Shown in pieces: positions 26,775-35,417 of a stretch of 64,000 nt of DNA. Position 1 is the first letter of the stretch. Every line of letters begins with the position of its first letter. The DNA is from Paraglaciecola sp030730205 (GTDB taxonomy: Bacteria; Pseudomonadota; Gammaproteobacteria; Enterobacterales; Alteromonadaceae). The stretch is from NCBI RefSeq assembly GCF_052119645.1, contig NZ_JBGQOM010000002.1:124001-188000 (forward strand), in the 5' to 3' direction. The notes beneath the pieces are model-generated. The model made no database searches and was not told the DNA's origin. It worked only from the letters and a program-made list of their open reading frames with translations. Made by a program: the position numbers and the translations under genes.

Positions 26775-26799
26775 TAAAAAAGGCGCCTTACGGCGCCTC
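26775..26799 (-). terminator. Terminator of the TonB-dependent receptor gene
   Basis: AGGCGCC / GGCGCCT stem with a 4-nt loop and a run of A on the left, which reads as T on the minus strand, 25 bp after the receptor stop codon. Confidence 0.9.
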
Positions 26800-26823
26800 A
26801 CAGGTCACACACACAAAAGAGGT

Positions 26824-29187
26824 TTAAAAGCGGGCTTTAAATTGCACGCCAAAATAACGGTCGGCATCACGTGGGATCTGATAACGAAAACCGTCGCCAG
26901 AGTAGGTGGTGATAAAGCTTTCATCCGTTAGATTTTTACCGATTAAGGTCACGCGATAGGCATCATCATCAAACGAGAAGGCTAAGCTTGCGTTTAGTAT
27001 ACCGTAATCGGGTAACAAGGCTTCCGGGTTGCTTTGCGCAGTTGCGCCCGGTGCGCCAGCAAATATTTCGTCGGTATAAACGTATGAGCTGTTTAAAATG
27101 ACATTCATGTCAGCCAACTCCCACGTGTATTCACCTACTACTGAATATTTCAAATCAGGGGAAAACGGTAAATCAGCACCTGACCGACCATCACAGGTTG
27201 CAGAGCCAACTGGACATAAAAACTCGTCAACTTCGGCATCAACACTGGCAAAACCGCCGGACAAGGTAAAGCTTTCAGATACTTGCCACAAAACGTCGGC
27301 TTCAATCCCTTGAGTGATAACCGAACCTGCGTTGGTTAAGCGGGTAATGGTCACGCCATCCAATAATTCTGAATTATTGGCTTGAAAGCCATCGATTTCG
27401 GTACGGAATATCGCGGCGTTAAAAATCAAATCACGGCTAGCAAACTTATATCCTAACTCATAGGCATCAGATGATTCTTTGCCAATGGGCAAGGTATCCG
27501 TTGGGTTCATGTTATAAAACACGTTAAACGCTGGCCCTTTGTAGCCTTGTGAGTAAGTGGCATACACCATGCTGTCTTTATTGATGTCAAACTGCGCACC
27601 AACCTTAACAGATACGTTAGTTTCATCGGTTTTGCCGTCGAAGTTAGTGGCAAAATCACGTACACCAATACCACCTCGGCCATATTCATCGTTATTGTAA
27701 CGGTTATGTTCAAAACTCACTTCGTCGTCGGTGTAACGCATACCAAAGAGTAAACGGAAGTCTTCATTAATGTGATATTTACCGTCTGCAAATAAGGCCC
27801 AGTTATTAAATTCTGTATTCATAAAAGCTGTTGCGCTAACGATATCGTTGCGGTTACACGATAACAAATTATCAGCAATGAATTGATCCGCTTGTTCGGC
27901 GGTAGGGGCGTCTTGGCCTAACTGCGTCGACAAGTAGTTTTGAATAGTGGTGGTTAAATTACCCGAACAACTGGCGTCGCGAGTAAAGTTACGCTCAGAT
28001 TGTTGTTTCCACCAGAAAAAGCCCACTTGATACTCAAGATCATTGCCTGTGGGCGAGGCGAACCTGAACTCCTGTGAGGTTTGTTTCCAGTTTTGAATAC
28101 CGGTGTCGTGCAACAAAAAAGTGCCCGTTGGAATAGGTTGGCTACCACCGATAGAAGTAAAGTCACCTTCACGTAGCTCGGTATTATCCCAGCTACGATA
28201 CGCGGTAATTGACGTAAATTCATGTGAACCAATGGGTTTGTCTATTTGCAATGAAAAGCCAGTGGTTTCATCAATTGTGCGAGTTTCAAAATCATGGTCT
28301 ATTTTACGTTGATCAAAATCGAAGTCACCCGATCCGGTGCTGTTTGGCAAGGCTTCTGAGCCAGGATGACGGCCACTTGGGGTTAATTCTAAATCGGCAC
28401 AACAATTGTCGTTTGACTTCATGTTTTCAAAAATAAACAACATGTTGGTGTCGCCCGCTGCTTCATAATTCAGCATGGCACGCACACCTTCTTTGTCATA
28501 ACCATTGGTCATTTCATTGTTATGAACGTTTTTAATATACCCATCAAATTGCGATTTAAGAACGGTAACACTCCCAAAGGCATTATCGTTCAACTCACCT
28601 GAAACACTGGCTTTTAAACGGTATTCGTTGTCTTGATACAAGCTTAATTCGGCATTACCTTCAAATCCTGCGGTGGGCTTTTTAGTTGAAATATTAACAA
28701 CACCTGCTGAGGCATTTTTACCAAATAACGTTCCTTGCGGACCACGTAATACCTCAATACGTTCTAGATCATAGAGGTCAATAAAGGCTTGGCCAGAACG
28801 GCCTAGAACCACGCCATCGACGACGGTAGAAACACTGGGCTCTGCTGCCACACTAAATGAAATTGTTCCAATACCTCGAATGGTAATGGCTGAGTTACGA
28901 TTGGTATTGCCTTTTCGAAAACTCACTGACGGCACTAAGGCTTGTAAACCTTCGATGTTAGCCGCAAAAGCTGCATTAATTTGATCTTCACGCAGCACTG
29001 AAACCGCCACGGGGACTTCGTTTAGATTCTCTACACGCTTTTGTGCTGTCACCGTGATTTTTTCGAGTAATCCTTGATCTTCTTTAGGGGCTTCCTGTGC
29101 CAACGCCGCTGTGCTTAAAGCGACGTAGCTAGTTAAGGCTAAGGCCGCGCTAATGCTGCTGTTTAATCTACTGAGTGTGAATCGCAT
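26824..29187 (-). CDS. TonB-dependent outer-membrane receptor
   Basis: 787-aa outer-membrane transporter. The signal peptide ends near ALAQEAP. The TonB box region is EKITVTAQKRVENLNEVPVA. A plug domain (about 45-165) contains RGIGTISFS, LERIEVLRGPQGTLFGKNAS and GVVNISTKKP. A 22-strand barrel ends in RYFGVQFKARF with terminal Phe. No SusD partner, so it is of the general nutrient type. A 34-bp palindrome with the same core as the operators of the AKR and GH31 operons lies 121 bp upstream, so it is likely the import step of that regulon. Substrate unknown; a sugar sulfonate glycoside is proposed. Confidence 0.93.
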   Translation of the reverse strand: MRFTLSRLNSSISAALALTSYVALSTAALAQEAPKEDQGLLEKITVTAQKRVENLNEVPVAVSVLREDQINAAFAANIEGLQALVPSVSFRKGNTNRNSAITIRGIGTISFSVAAEPSVSTVVDGVVLGRSGQAFIDLYDLERIEVLRGPQGTLFGKNASAGVVNISTKKPTAGFEGNAELSLYQDNEYRLKASVSGELNDNAFGSVTVLKSQFDGYIKNVHNNEMTNGYDKEGVRAMLNYEAAGDTNMLFIFENMKSNDNCCADLELTPSGRHPGSEALPNSTGSGDFDFDQRKIDHDFETRTIDETTGFSLQIDKPIGSHEFTSITAYRSWDNTELREGDFTSIGGSQPIPTGTFLLHDTGIQNWKQTSQEFRFASPTGNDLEYQVGFFWWKQQSERNFTRDASCSGNLTTTIQNYLSTQLGQDAPTAEQADQFIADNLLSCNRNDIVSATAFMNTEFNNWALFADGKYHINEDFRLLFGMRYTDDEVSFEHNRYNNDEYGRGGIGVRDFATNFDGKTDETNVSVKVGAQFDINKDSMVYATYSQGYKGPAFNVFYNMNPTDTLPIGKESSDAYELGYKFASRDLIFNAAIFRTEIDGFQANNSELLDGVTITRLTNAGSVITQGIEADVLWQVSESFTLSGGFASVDAEVDEFLCPVGSATCDGRSGADLPFSPDLKYSVVGEYTWELADMNVILNSSYVYTDEIFAGAPGATAQSNPEALLPDYGILNASLAFSFDDDAYRVTLIGKNLTDESFITTYSGDGFRYQIPRDADRYFGVQFKARF

Positions 29188-29307
29188 AGTGTGCTCCAGA
29201 CATTGTCTTTTTTGTTGTGTCTCATGTTGTCCCGTTATCTCTTAGCCGCCAATCAGCTCCATGTCTTACGCATCTGCCGTTAGCTGAGATAGCTCATAAA
29301 CTGTCAC

Positions 29308-29341
29308 CTTATCTTTTGTCTTATATAAGACAAAAGATAAG
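29308..29341 (-). promoter_or_regulatory. 34-bp perfect palindromic operator upstream of the receptor gene
   Basis: Centre GTCTTATATAAGAC (29318-29331), extended symmetrically by ten further pairs with no mismatch (arm starts CTTATCTTTT). It shares the 14-bp core with the operator at 23247. A possible minus-strand -10 (TATCTT) lies at its edge. Confidence 0.82.
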
Positions 29342-29429
29342 CTAACGAATTTGTAAAGCAATTGCAATTATTTTGTTAATTTAATTGACTATTTAGCGAT
29401 CAAGAACAACACACGTGAGGACTAAGGAT

Positions 29430-30473
29430 TTACAGAGCTGGATCGGCGGAGCATTGAGCCACTGCACTATCGAGCAGAGTGAGCCAGTCATTGCCAAAGC
29501 GCTGGGCAAACCAAGGGCGCATCTGACTACTTGCTTCAATAAAGGCCTGTTTTTCGGCATCAGAGGGGCGATAAATCGTGCCGCCTGCGGCTTCAAATAA
29601 ACGGTAGGAGTTTGCTTCTTGGTCTTTAACAAACTGATTGGCTGTGGCGGCTTGAATTTTAAAGCCCTCTAACACAAGATGTTGAATATCACTGGGTAAG
29701 GCTTGCCACGCAGGCTCTGAAAACCACCACAAGGTGGCCATGTAAGAGTGTCCGTCTAGTACAACAAATTTAAGATGTTCTTCTAGTTTGGCGCCAATGA
29801 TATCTTGGATACCGTTTTTACTGCCTTCAACCACTCCTGTAGCCAGCGCGGTATAGAGTTCGGCCCATGAAATAGGGGTTGAATTAGCGCCTAACTGGCG
29901 TACTAACTCTTGTTGAATGTCGGCTGGGGTGGTGCGAATTTTTAAACCTACTAAATCTTGAGGACGGTGAACGGCCTTTTTGGTGGTAGCAAAGTTTCGC
30001 CAACCACCGGTGTTTGATACCCCCAGTAAACGCAAATTCAAACCTTGGGCTAATACTTGCTTGCGCATTTCGTCCATTAAAGGGCCAGCTAAAACACACT
30101 CAGCTTGCTCGTCATTACTAAATACATAAGGTAAATCGATAACTTGAGCCGGACTGAAAAAGTTACCTGTGCCACCTGCGGTACTCGGAAAAATTTCTAA
30201 TACGCCTTTTTGTAAATTACCAATACATTCTGGCACACTGCCACAAAACTGGCCGGACGGGTAAAGCTGTACCTCTACCCTGCCCTGACTGTGTTGTTCA
30301 AGGAAGTGTTTAAAAGCCACTAAACCGACATAGTCCTCATCTTGAGTAGAGGCTTGAATCGACGCTTTAATCGTATATTCGGCGTGGTTTGTGGTGCTGT
30401 TGATTAAACCGATGCCGCAGGCAATAACCACACAACCGTAAATAAACAGCAGCACTTTGCGTTTCATTGGCAT
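29430..30473 (-). CDS. dctP: TRAP transporter substrate-binding protein DctP
   Basis: Periplasmic solute receptor of about 347 aa. It has signal-anchor MKRKVLLFIYGCVVIACGIG, then the DctP-family pattern: FLEQHSQGRVEVQLYPSGQF, LKIRTTPADIQQELVRQLGA (with the conserved Arg that binds a carboxylate or other anion), ISWAELYTALATGVVEGSKN and YMATLWWFSEPAW. Two Cys (CGSVPEC) are near residue 80. It overlaps or abuts the end of dctM; the ATG at 30473 is preferred, with 30467 as an alternative. Last gene of the GH31-dctQ-dctM-dctP operon. Confidence 0.9.
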   Translation of the reverse strand: MPMKRKVLLFIYGCVVIACGIGLINSTTNHAEYTIKASIQASTQDEDYVGLVAFKHFLEQHSQGRVEVQLYPSGQFCGSVPECIGNLQKGVLEIFPSTAGGTGNFFSPAQVIDLPYVFSNDEQAECVLAGPLMDEMRKQVLAQGLNLRLLGVSNTGGWRNFATTKKAVHRPQDLVGLKIRTTPADIQQELVRQLGANSTPISWAELYTALATGVVEGSKNGIQDIIGAKLEEHLKFVVLDGHSYMATLWWFSEPAWQALPSDIQHLVLEGFKIQAATANQFVKDQEANSYRLFEAAGGTIYRPSDAEKQAFIEASSQMRPWFAQRFGNDWLTLLDSAVAQCSADPAL

Positions 30474-30474
30474 A

Positions 30475-31761
30475 TCAAGCAAATCCAAACCAGCGTGGCA
30501 AGGTCATTGTCAGCGCAGGAAAATAGGTAATTAAAAAGATAACCAAGGCTTCTACCGCCAAAAACGGTAACATTTCGATGGCGATGTTTTCGGTTTTTTC
30601 ACCCGATACTGATGCAGCGACAAACAACACCAAGCCCATGGGCGGTGTGGCTAAACCCACGGTTAAGTTGACGCACATGATCACCGCAAAGTGCAGAGGG
30701 TCAATACCCAGCGCAATAAAGATAGGCGCCAGTACCGGACCCAAAATTAAAATAGCCGGGCCGGCATCTAAAAACATGCCAATGGCAAATAAAAACAAGT
30801 TAATAATAAGCAGCAACAATAATACGTTATCGGTGATACCAATAATGTTTTGCGCCATTAAATCAGCCATACCCGAGACGGTAATGATCCATGCAAAGGT
30901 CACAGCAGAGCCGACTAATAATAAAATAGTGCCCGACTGGATCGCCGAGTTTACCAATATGCTTGGTAAGGCTTTCGTTTTAAGGGTTTTGGTAAAAAAC
31001 AGGGTGATAACCAGGGCATAACCGGCTGCAACTGCGGCCGCTTCAGTGGGCGTAAACACGCCAAGTACAATGCCGCCTAGCAAAATAACGGGGGTTAATA
31101 AGGGTAAAAATGAGCCTTTGAGTGCACTGCCGCGCTCATGCCACGTTGCCTTCGCGTTGGCCACTGGATAGTTGCGCTTTTTAGCAATTCGGCTGGTTAC
31201 CATCATTAAACCCACGCAGATCATGATGCCCGGCACGATGCCCGCGAGAAACATGCCAGCCACTGATACATTCATAATAAAGGCATACAAAATCATGATG
31301 CCTGAGGGCGGAATGATTGGCCCAATCACCGACGATGCGGCGGTGATAGCAGCGGCAAATCGGCGACTGTAACCGTTTTGCTCCATGGCGGGGATCAGCA
31401 TTTTACCCAAAGCCGAAGTATCAGCTACCGCCGAGCCCGATAAACCCGCAAACAATACTGATGACAAGATATTGACCTGAGCTAAACCACCGCGGTAATG
31501 GCCAATCAGGGTTTGACTGAAGCGGACGATAGACTGGGTGATGCCGCCTTGATTCATTAATTCACCGGCCAAGATAAAAAACGGCACTGCCATCAATGGA
31601 AACGAATTCATGCCTGAATAAAGGCGTGTTAACAAGGCAGAAAAAAACACCTCGTTACCGTCAATAAGCAAACTCACACCTGGGCCTATAAGCAAGGCAA
31701 ATACCACGGGTGTACCCGCAGTAAGCAATAAAATAAACACCCAAAAATAACTTAAAGACAT
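30475..31761 (-). CDS. dctM: TRAP transporter large permease DctM
   Basis: Inner-membrane permease of about 428 aa with some 12 TM helices. Family marks include FPLMAVPFFILAGELMNQGG, LSGSAVADTSALGKMLIPAM, SSVIGPIIPPSGIMILYAF and VNLTVGLATPPMGLVLFVAA. It uses a sodium gradient to move the solute delivered by DctP. The ATG at 31761 lies directly after the dctQ stop, with AGAGAG before it, and is preferred over a longer frame from 31854 that would overlap dctQ. Confidence 0.93.
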   Translation of the reverse strand: MSLSYFWVFILLLTAGTPVVFALLIGPGVSLLIDGNEVFFSALLTRLYSGMNSFPLMAVPFFILAGELMNQGGITQSIVRFSQTLIGHYRGGLAQVNILSSVLFAGLSGSAVADTSALGKMLIPAMEQNGYSRRFAAAITAASSVIGPIIPPSGIMILYAFIMNVSVAGMFLAGIVPGIMICVGLMMVTSRIAKKRNYPVANAKATWHERGSALKGSFLPLLTPVILLGGIVLGVFTPTEAAAVAAGYALVITLFFTKTLKTKALPSILVNSAIQSGTILLLVGSAVTFAWIITVSGMADLMAQNIIGITDNVLLLLLIINLFLFAIGMFLDAGPAILILGPVLAPIFIALGIDPLHFAVIMCVNLTVGLATPPMGLVLFVAASVSGEKTENIAIEMLPFLAVEALVIFLITYFPALTMTLPRWFGFA

Positions 31762-31762
31762 A

Positions 31763-32278
31763 CTAGCTCTCTCGCTGACTGGGTGAATTAAACAAACAAG
31801 GTATTTGCTCAAGTAGCTTTTCACAGGCCACCAAACCAATAGAGCCAAAGGCAAAGGGCGTACACAAATAAAAGTAGGCGAGCTTTACAGGGAGAGATGA
31901 AGCGTAGATTTGCCAGCCTCCTTGTACAAAGTCGAGACTTTCCATTAAAAAGATCCCGCTGACTAAAAGTACAAGTAAGGAAATAACGATATTACTCAGT
32001 TGATACAAAACCTTAGGCAGCGCATCAGCAAACATATCGATTGAGACATTGAGGTTTTCACGATACGCCCAAGGCGCGACTAAACAGGCAATCCAGACCA
32101 TAAAAAACTTGGCTAATTCTTCGGTCCAGCCCAAGGAATTATTCAAGCCATAACGAAACACCACTTGTGCAATAATCATCACCAGCATGAGGGCAAGCAG
32201 CACACCGGCGATATTTTTTGCTACATGGCTAATGGCAAAATTGAGTTTGCCCAAGCCACCTTGCAGCCAAGCTAACAA
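31763..32278 (-). CDS. dctQ: TRAP transporter small permease DctQ
   Basis: 171-aa protein with four TM helices. Family pattern: LMLVMIIAQVVFRYGLNNSL, GWTEELAKFFMVWIACLVAP and SIDMFADALP. It pairs with DctM in the membrane. The start is a TTG at 32278, with AAGGGAG 8 bp upstream; no ATG is available in frame. The gene begins 31 bp after the GH31 stop, consistent with one transcript. Confidence 0.9.
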   Translation of the reverse strand: MLAWLQGGLGKLNFAISHVAKNIAGVLLALMLVMIIAQVVFRYGLNNSLGWTEELAKFFMVWIACLVAPWAYRENLNVSIDMFADALPKVLYQLSNIVISLLVLLVSGIFLMESLDFVQGGWQIYASSLPVKLAYFYLCTPFAFGSIGLVACEKLLEQIPCLFNSPSQRES

Positions 32279-32309
32279 GCAAGTTGCTCCCTTACATTGG
32301 GGGTAAGAC

Positions 32310-34385
32310 TCATACTTGCTTGCTCCAGTAATGACTCACCACAGGCTGATTACCTAATTGCTCGGTATGTTCAACATCGGGTCCGATGGGTAAATCGTGA
32401 CCCGCTCTAACAAATACCGCGATGTCGTTTAAACCTAAACTAAGACGATGAATTTTGGCGCCAGTAAATACCTGTTTATCACTAAAGGCTAACCAATCGC
32501 CCTCTGGTAAATAAAACTCCACTTCGCCGCCTGGCTGCACACATGGCACTACCAGCAAACTATCACCAAACATAAATTGCAGCTCAAAACCCCAGCTTAG
32601 CCTGTCTTGAGGAAACGCTAAGGCCATGGCGCGCATCAAAGGTAAACCGGTTTTACTGGCTTGTTGCATGGTTTGATATATGTATGGCAGCAGTTGGTAA
32701 CGTAAAATTAAGGCCCGATTAACCGCCTCCTCTGCTGCAAAGCCATAACTCCATGGTTCACGTTGACCAATACCGTGCAAACGCATGTGAGCAGAGAAAA
32801 CCGCAGTTTGTGACCAACGAACAAACAACTCTGGGTCGCGCATGTCTTTGTAGAAGCCACCTACGTCAGTGGCAAAATACGGTGCACCTGACATGCCCCA
32901 CGACAACGCCCCGCGAATACTACCGACCAATCCGCCCCAATCAGCTTGTGGATCGCCCCCCCATTGACTGGGATATTGTTGCGAGCCAATCCACGCTGAA
33001 CGGCTAAATAAAAATGGACCAGATTGGCTGTATTTCTGCGCCGCTTGGTAAACACAGCGGTTGTACAACAAACTATAAATGTTGTGCAAACGCATGCCAG
33101 AATCACCGTTGTAGGCTAGCATATTGTCGTCTTCGACTTGCTCACCAAAGTCGGCCTTGATCATATCAATGCCCAGGTCAAACAAGGGTTTGTGTGATTC
33201 TAACCAAAAGTTAAAGGCATCAGGATGGGTAAAATCCACAATGCCAGACTCTGGTAAGGGTGTGAGTACCTCAGCAAAGGCGCTCATGTCCCATTGATAA
33301 CGATAGGCCTCGCCCGTTCGTTTGTCAGTTAGCAACCAGCCTTTGGCTGCCATTTGCCCAAACAGCGGATTGGCTACCGACACCAAGGGATATTCCCAAA
33401 TACATATTTTAAAGTTTTGCGCTTTTAACTGCTTAATCATTGCCCCAGGATCAGGGTAACGTTTGGCGTCCCACTCAAAAGCAAAACGCGTATCGGTGTC
33501 TTGCCAGGCGCGGCCATCAAGGGTGATCACATCGCAAGGCATTTTGTGCTCTCGCACCGCTTTGGCAGTGGCCAGTAGTTCTGGCACATCACGATAATAA
33601 GCTTTAGACAAAATAAGCCCTAAGCTCCAAAACGGCGGCACGGGGGCTTTGCCCGTCAATTGCGTGTAATGTTCAATTATCTGCTGAGGCTGCTCGCCAC
33701 GCAGAATAAACAGGTCGAGTTCCTTATCTTCAACCAAAATGCTGTAACCACGGTTCGACCATGGCGCATAACCTACCGCGTGGGTCACCGGTGATGGAGT
33801 ATGCACAAACACGCCCCAGCCATGTGGACTCCAGCAAAAAGGGGTGTTTTTATACGATATTTCAGCGTTTACACCTAAGGCGTCATGGTTAAATGAGCGC
33901 AACAACTGCCCCCGTTTATTCAGTCCTGCCCATTTTTCGCCTAGTCCATAAACCGGCTCTTCGGGCGCTAAGTCAAAACTAAATAGCCACCCTTGTGATG
34001 TTTTAGCCATAGGCGGTAAACGATATTGGCGTACAAAGTGGCCGTCGTTGGGCGTACGTTGCACTAAGGTGTTACCATGGAATAAGGAAAAGGCAAAGGG
34101 TGTTAATTGGCAGCGCAATTGCCACTGACCACTGATGATCTCGATATGCTCGGCGTCTTGATTAACGCTACAAATCAATGTTTGAGGTAGACTTTGCAAC
34201 ATACCATAGTGATTGTCGCTTGGTTGGCCTGCGCGAAAACGCATGCCAATCTCATAAAATTCGACGCTGATAGAGCCTTCAGAAGTTGGGATAATGACAG
34301 CACGTTTGTTTTCACACAGCGCAGCCTTGCCACTAATTTCCAGTTGTTTTACGCCATTCCAATTAGGAGCACTGCAGTCGAACAT
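32310..34385 (-). CDS. GH31 family alpha-glycosidase, YicI-like
   Basis: 691-aa cytosolic retaining glycosidase, no signal peptide. The catalytic nucleophile is D412 (MIKADFGEQ) and the acid/base D478 (WGGDPQADW); RSAWIGSQQYPSQWGGD closely follows the YicI alpha-xylosidase pattern. In the -1 subsite region (DTDTRFAFEWD) R300 replaces the Trp of YicI, and residue 511 after DVGG is Phe. YihQ-type sulfoquinovosidases have Arg and Trp (KRVMW) and Tyr there, so this is not a canonical one. It heads an operon with a TRAP transporter under the shared operator. It could release xylose, glucose or an anionic sugar from a glycoside; the Arg suggests a charged substrate. Confidence 0.92.
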   Translation of the reverse strand: MFDCSAPNWNGVKQLEISGKAALCENKRAVIIPTSEGSISVEFYEIGMRFRAGQPSDNHYGMLQSLPQTLICSVNQDAEHIEIISGQWQLRCQLTPFAFSLFHGNTLVQRTPNDGHFVRQYRLPPMAKTSQGWLFSFDLAPEEPVYGLGEKWAGLNKRGQLLRSFNHDALGVNAEISYKNTPFCWSPHGWGVFVHTPSPVTHAVGYAPWSNRGYSILVEDKELDLFILRGEQPQQIIEHYTQLTGKAPVPPFWSLGLILSKAYYRDVPELLATAKAVREHKMPCDVITLDGRAWQDTDTRFAFEWDAKRYPDPGAMIKQLKAQNFKICIWEYPLVSVANPLFGQMAAKGWLLTDKRTGEAYRYQWDMSAFAEVLTPLPESGIVDFTHPDAFNFWLESHKPLFDLGIDMIKADFGEQVEDDNMLAYNGDSGMRLHNIYSLLYNRCVYQAAQKYSQSGPFLFSRSAWIGSQQYPSQWGGDPQADWGGLVGSIRGALSWGMSGAPYFATDVGGFYKDMRDPELFVRWSQTAVFSAHMRLHGIGQREPWSYGFAAEEAVNRALILRYQLLPYIYQTMQQASKTGLPLMRAMALAFPQDRLSWGFELQFMFGDSLLVVPCVQPGGEVEFYLPEGDWLAFSDKQVFTGAKIHRLSLGLNDIAVFVRAGHDLPIGPDVEHTEQLGNQPVVSHYWSKQV

Positions 34386-34460
34386 GTCTTATTACCTTTT
34401 TTTGACTCTAAAGCCTTCAATAGCATGAAAATTAGTCGCGTTGGGCTAATTGCTCAACTA

Positions 34461-34507
34461 CATTCTTATATAAGACATAAGTTATAACAGTGTTAATTTA
34501 TTGTCAA
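34461..34507 (-). promoter_or_regulatory. Promoter and operator of the GH31-TRAP operon
   Basis: On the minus strand: TTGACA (34507-34502), a 17-bp spacer, TAACTT, then ATGTCTTATATAAGA. This is the same order, spacing and almost the same bases as the plus-strand site at 23218-23264, with the last operator half slightly changed (ATG in place of CAT). Confidence 0.8.
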
Positions 34508-34543
34508 CGAACTTAAGGTGACATCTGTGCTTGTTTCGCTTAT

Positions 34544-34576
34544 GGTCTTTATTGAAAAGAAATATTGTATAAGACC
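34544..34576 (+). promoter_or_regulatory. Possible autoregulatory half-sites upstream of the GntR gene
   Basis: GGTCTT (34544-34549) and AAGACC (34571-34576) form an inverted repeat with a 21-bp gap, and TATAAGAC matches one operator half. Weaker than the other three sites, so regulation of the regulator by itself is only suggested. Confidence 0.35.
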
Positions 34577-34636
34577 TAATGAATTACTATCCTGAAGGTC
34601 TTGAATTCTGTGGTGGTTAAGGTAGCAGTTTAAACT

Positions 34637-35386
34637 ATGAATGAAACCCGTTTTGACAACAAACTAAGCAGTACCGGTCCGGTTTTTAAACCGCTTTATA
34701 AGCAGGTTGAAGAACACGTTAAACAATTGATTGTTGAACAGCGTTGGAAACCCGGTGATATGTTGCCAAATGAGTTTCAATTAGCGGCTGAACTTAATGT
34801 CAGCCAAGGCACCATGCGCAAAGCCTTAAACAGCCTAACCGATACCAAAGTGTTAATGCGCAAACAAGGCGTGGGCACTTTTGTTTCTGAGCATACTGCG
34901 CAAAATGGCTTGTTCCGCTTTTTCCCCATTATTGCTGATGGCAAAAACCCAGAACTACCCAAAGCAGAATTACTGTCTATCGACACTCAAGTACCTGATG
35001 CTACGGTGTGCTCGGCGTTAGAATTGAGCAACAAAGATCAAGTGATAGTGATGCGACGCAGACGTTTATTAAACGACGAATACTGCATTGCTGAAACCAT
35101 TTACCTGCCCTATGCGTACTTTAAAGCCTTAGTCGATATGACAGATATCCCGCATACCTTGTATCACTTCTATCAAACCCACTTTAACTTAACAGTGCAT
35201 AGCACCAAAGACGCGATTAAGGCGGATATTGCCAATCGCAATGATGCAGAACTGCTTAGTATTAAAGCCGGTGAGCCTATTTTAAGTGTCCAGCGCACGG
35301 CTCATTCATTAAACGGCAAAGCCATGGAGTTTCGTATCAGTCGCTGTCGCAGTGATAACTATCACTATTTGGTTACCCTCAACTAG
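34637..35386 (+). CDS. GntR-family transcriptional regulator, HutC subfamily (UTRA ligand domain)
   Basis: 249-aa repressor-type regulator. The winged helix (about 20-85) contains YKQVEEHVKQLIVEQRWKPG and LPNEFQLAAELNVSQGTMRK. The C-terminal UTRA domain (about 105-245) has RRRRLLNDEYCIAETIYLPY and ILSVQRTAHSLNGKAMEFRI. HutC-type regulators bind palindromes with a TATA-like centre, as in GTCTTATATAAGAC. It is divergent from the GH31-TRAP operon and is the only regulator near the three operators. The ligand is likely a sugar or sugar phosphate derived from the imported glycoside. A weak CAGC/GCTG hairpin with TTTTT follows the stop. Confidence 0.92.
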   Translation: MNETRFDNKLSSTGPVFKPLYKQVEEHVKQLIVEQRWKPGDMLPNEFQLAAELNVSQGTMRKALNSLTDTKVLMRKQGVGTFVSEHTAQNGLFRFFPIIADGKNPELPKAELLSIDTQVPDATVCSALELSNKDQVIVMRRRRLLNDEYCIAETIYLPYAYFKALVDMTDIPHTLYHFYQTHFNLTVHSTKDAIKADIANRNDAELLSIKAGEPILSVQRTAHSLNGKAMEFRISRCRSDNYHYLVTLN

Positions 35387-35417
35387 GGCGAGAGTTATTT
35401 GCAGCACTGCGCTGTTT

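Noticed and set aside
32310..34385. Calling the GH31 gene a canonical YihQ sulfoquinovosidase
   Set aside because: The KRVMW and DIGGY residues that bind the sulfonate in YihQ are not present; overall motifs are YicI-like. Only the genomic context suggests a sugar sulfonate.
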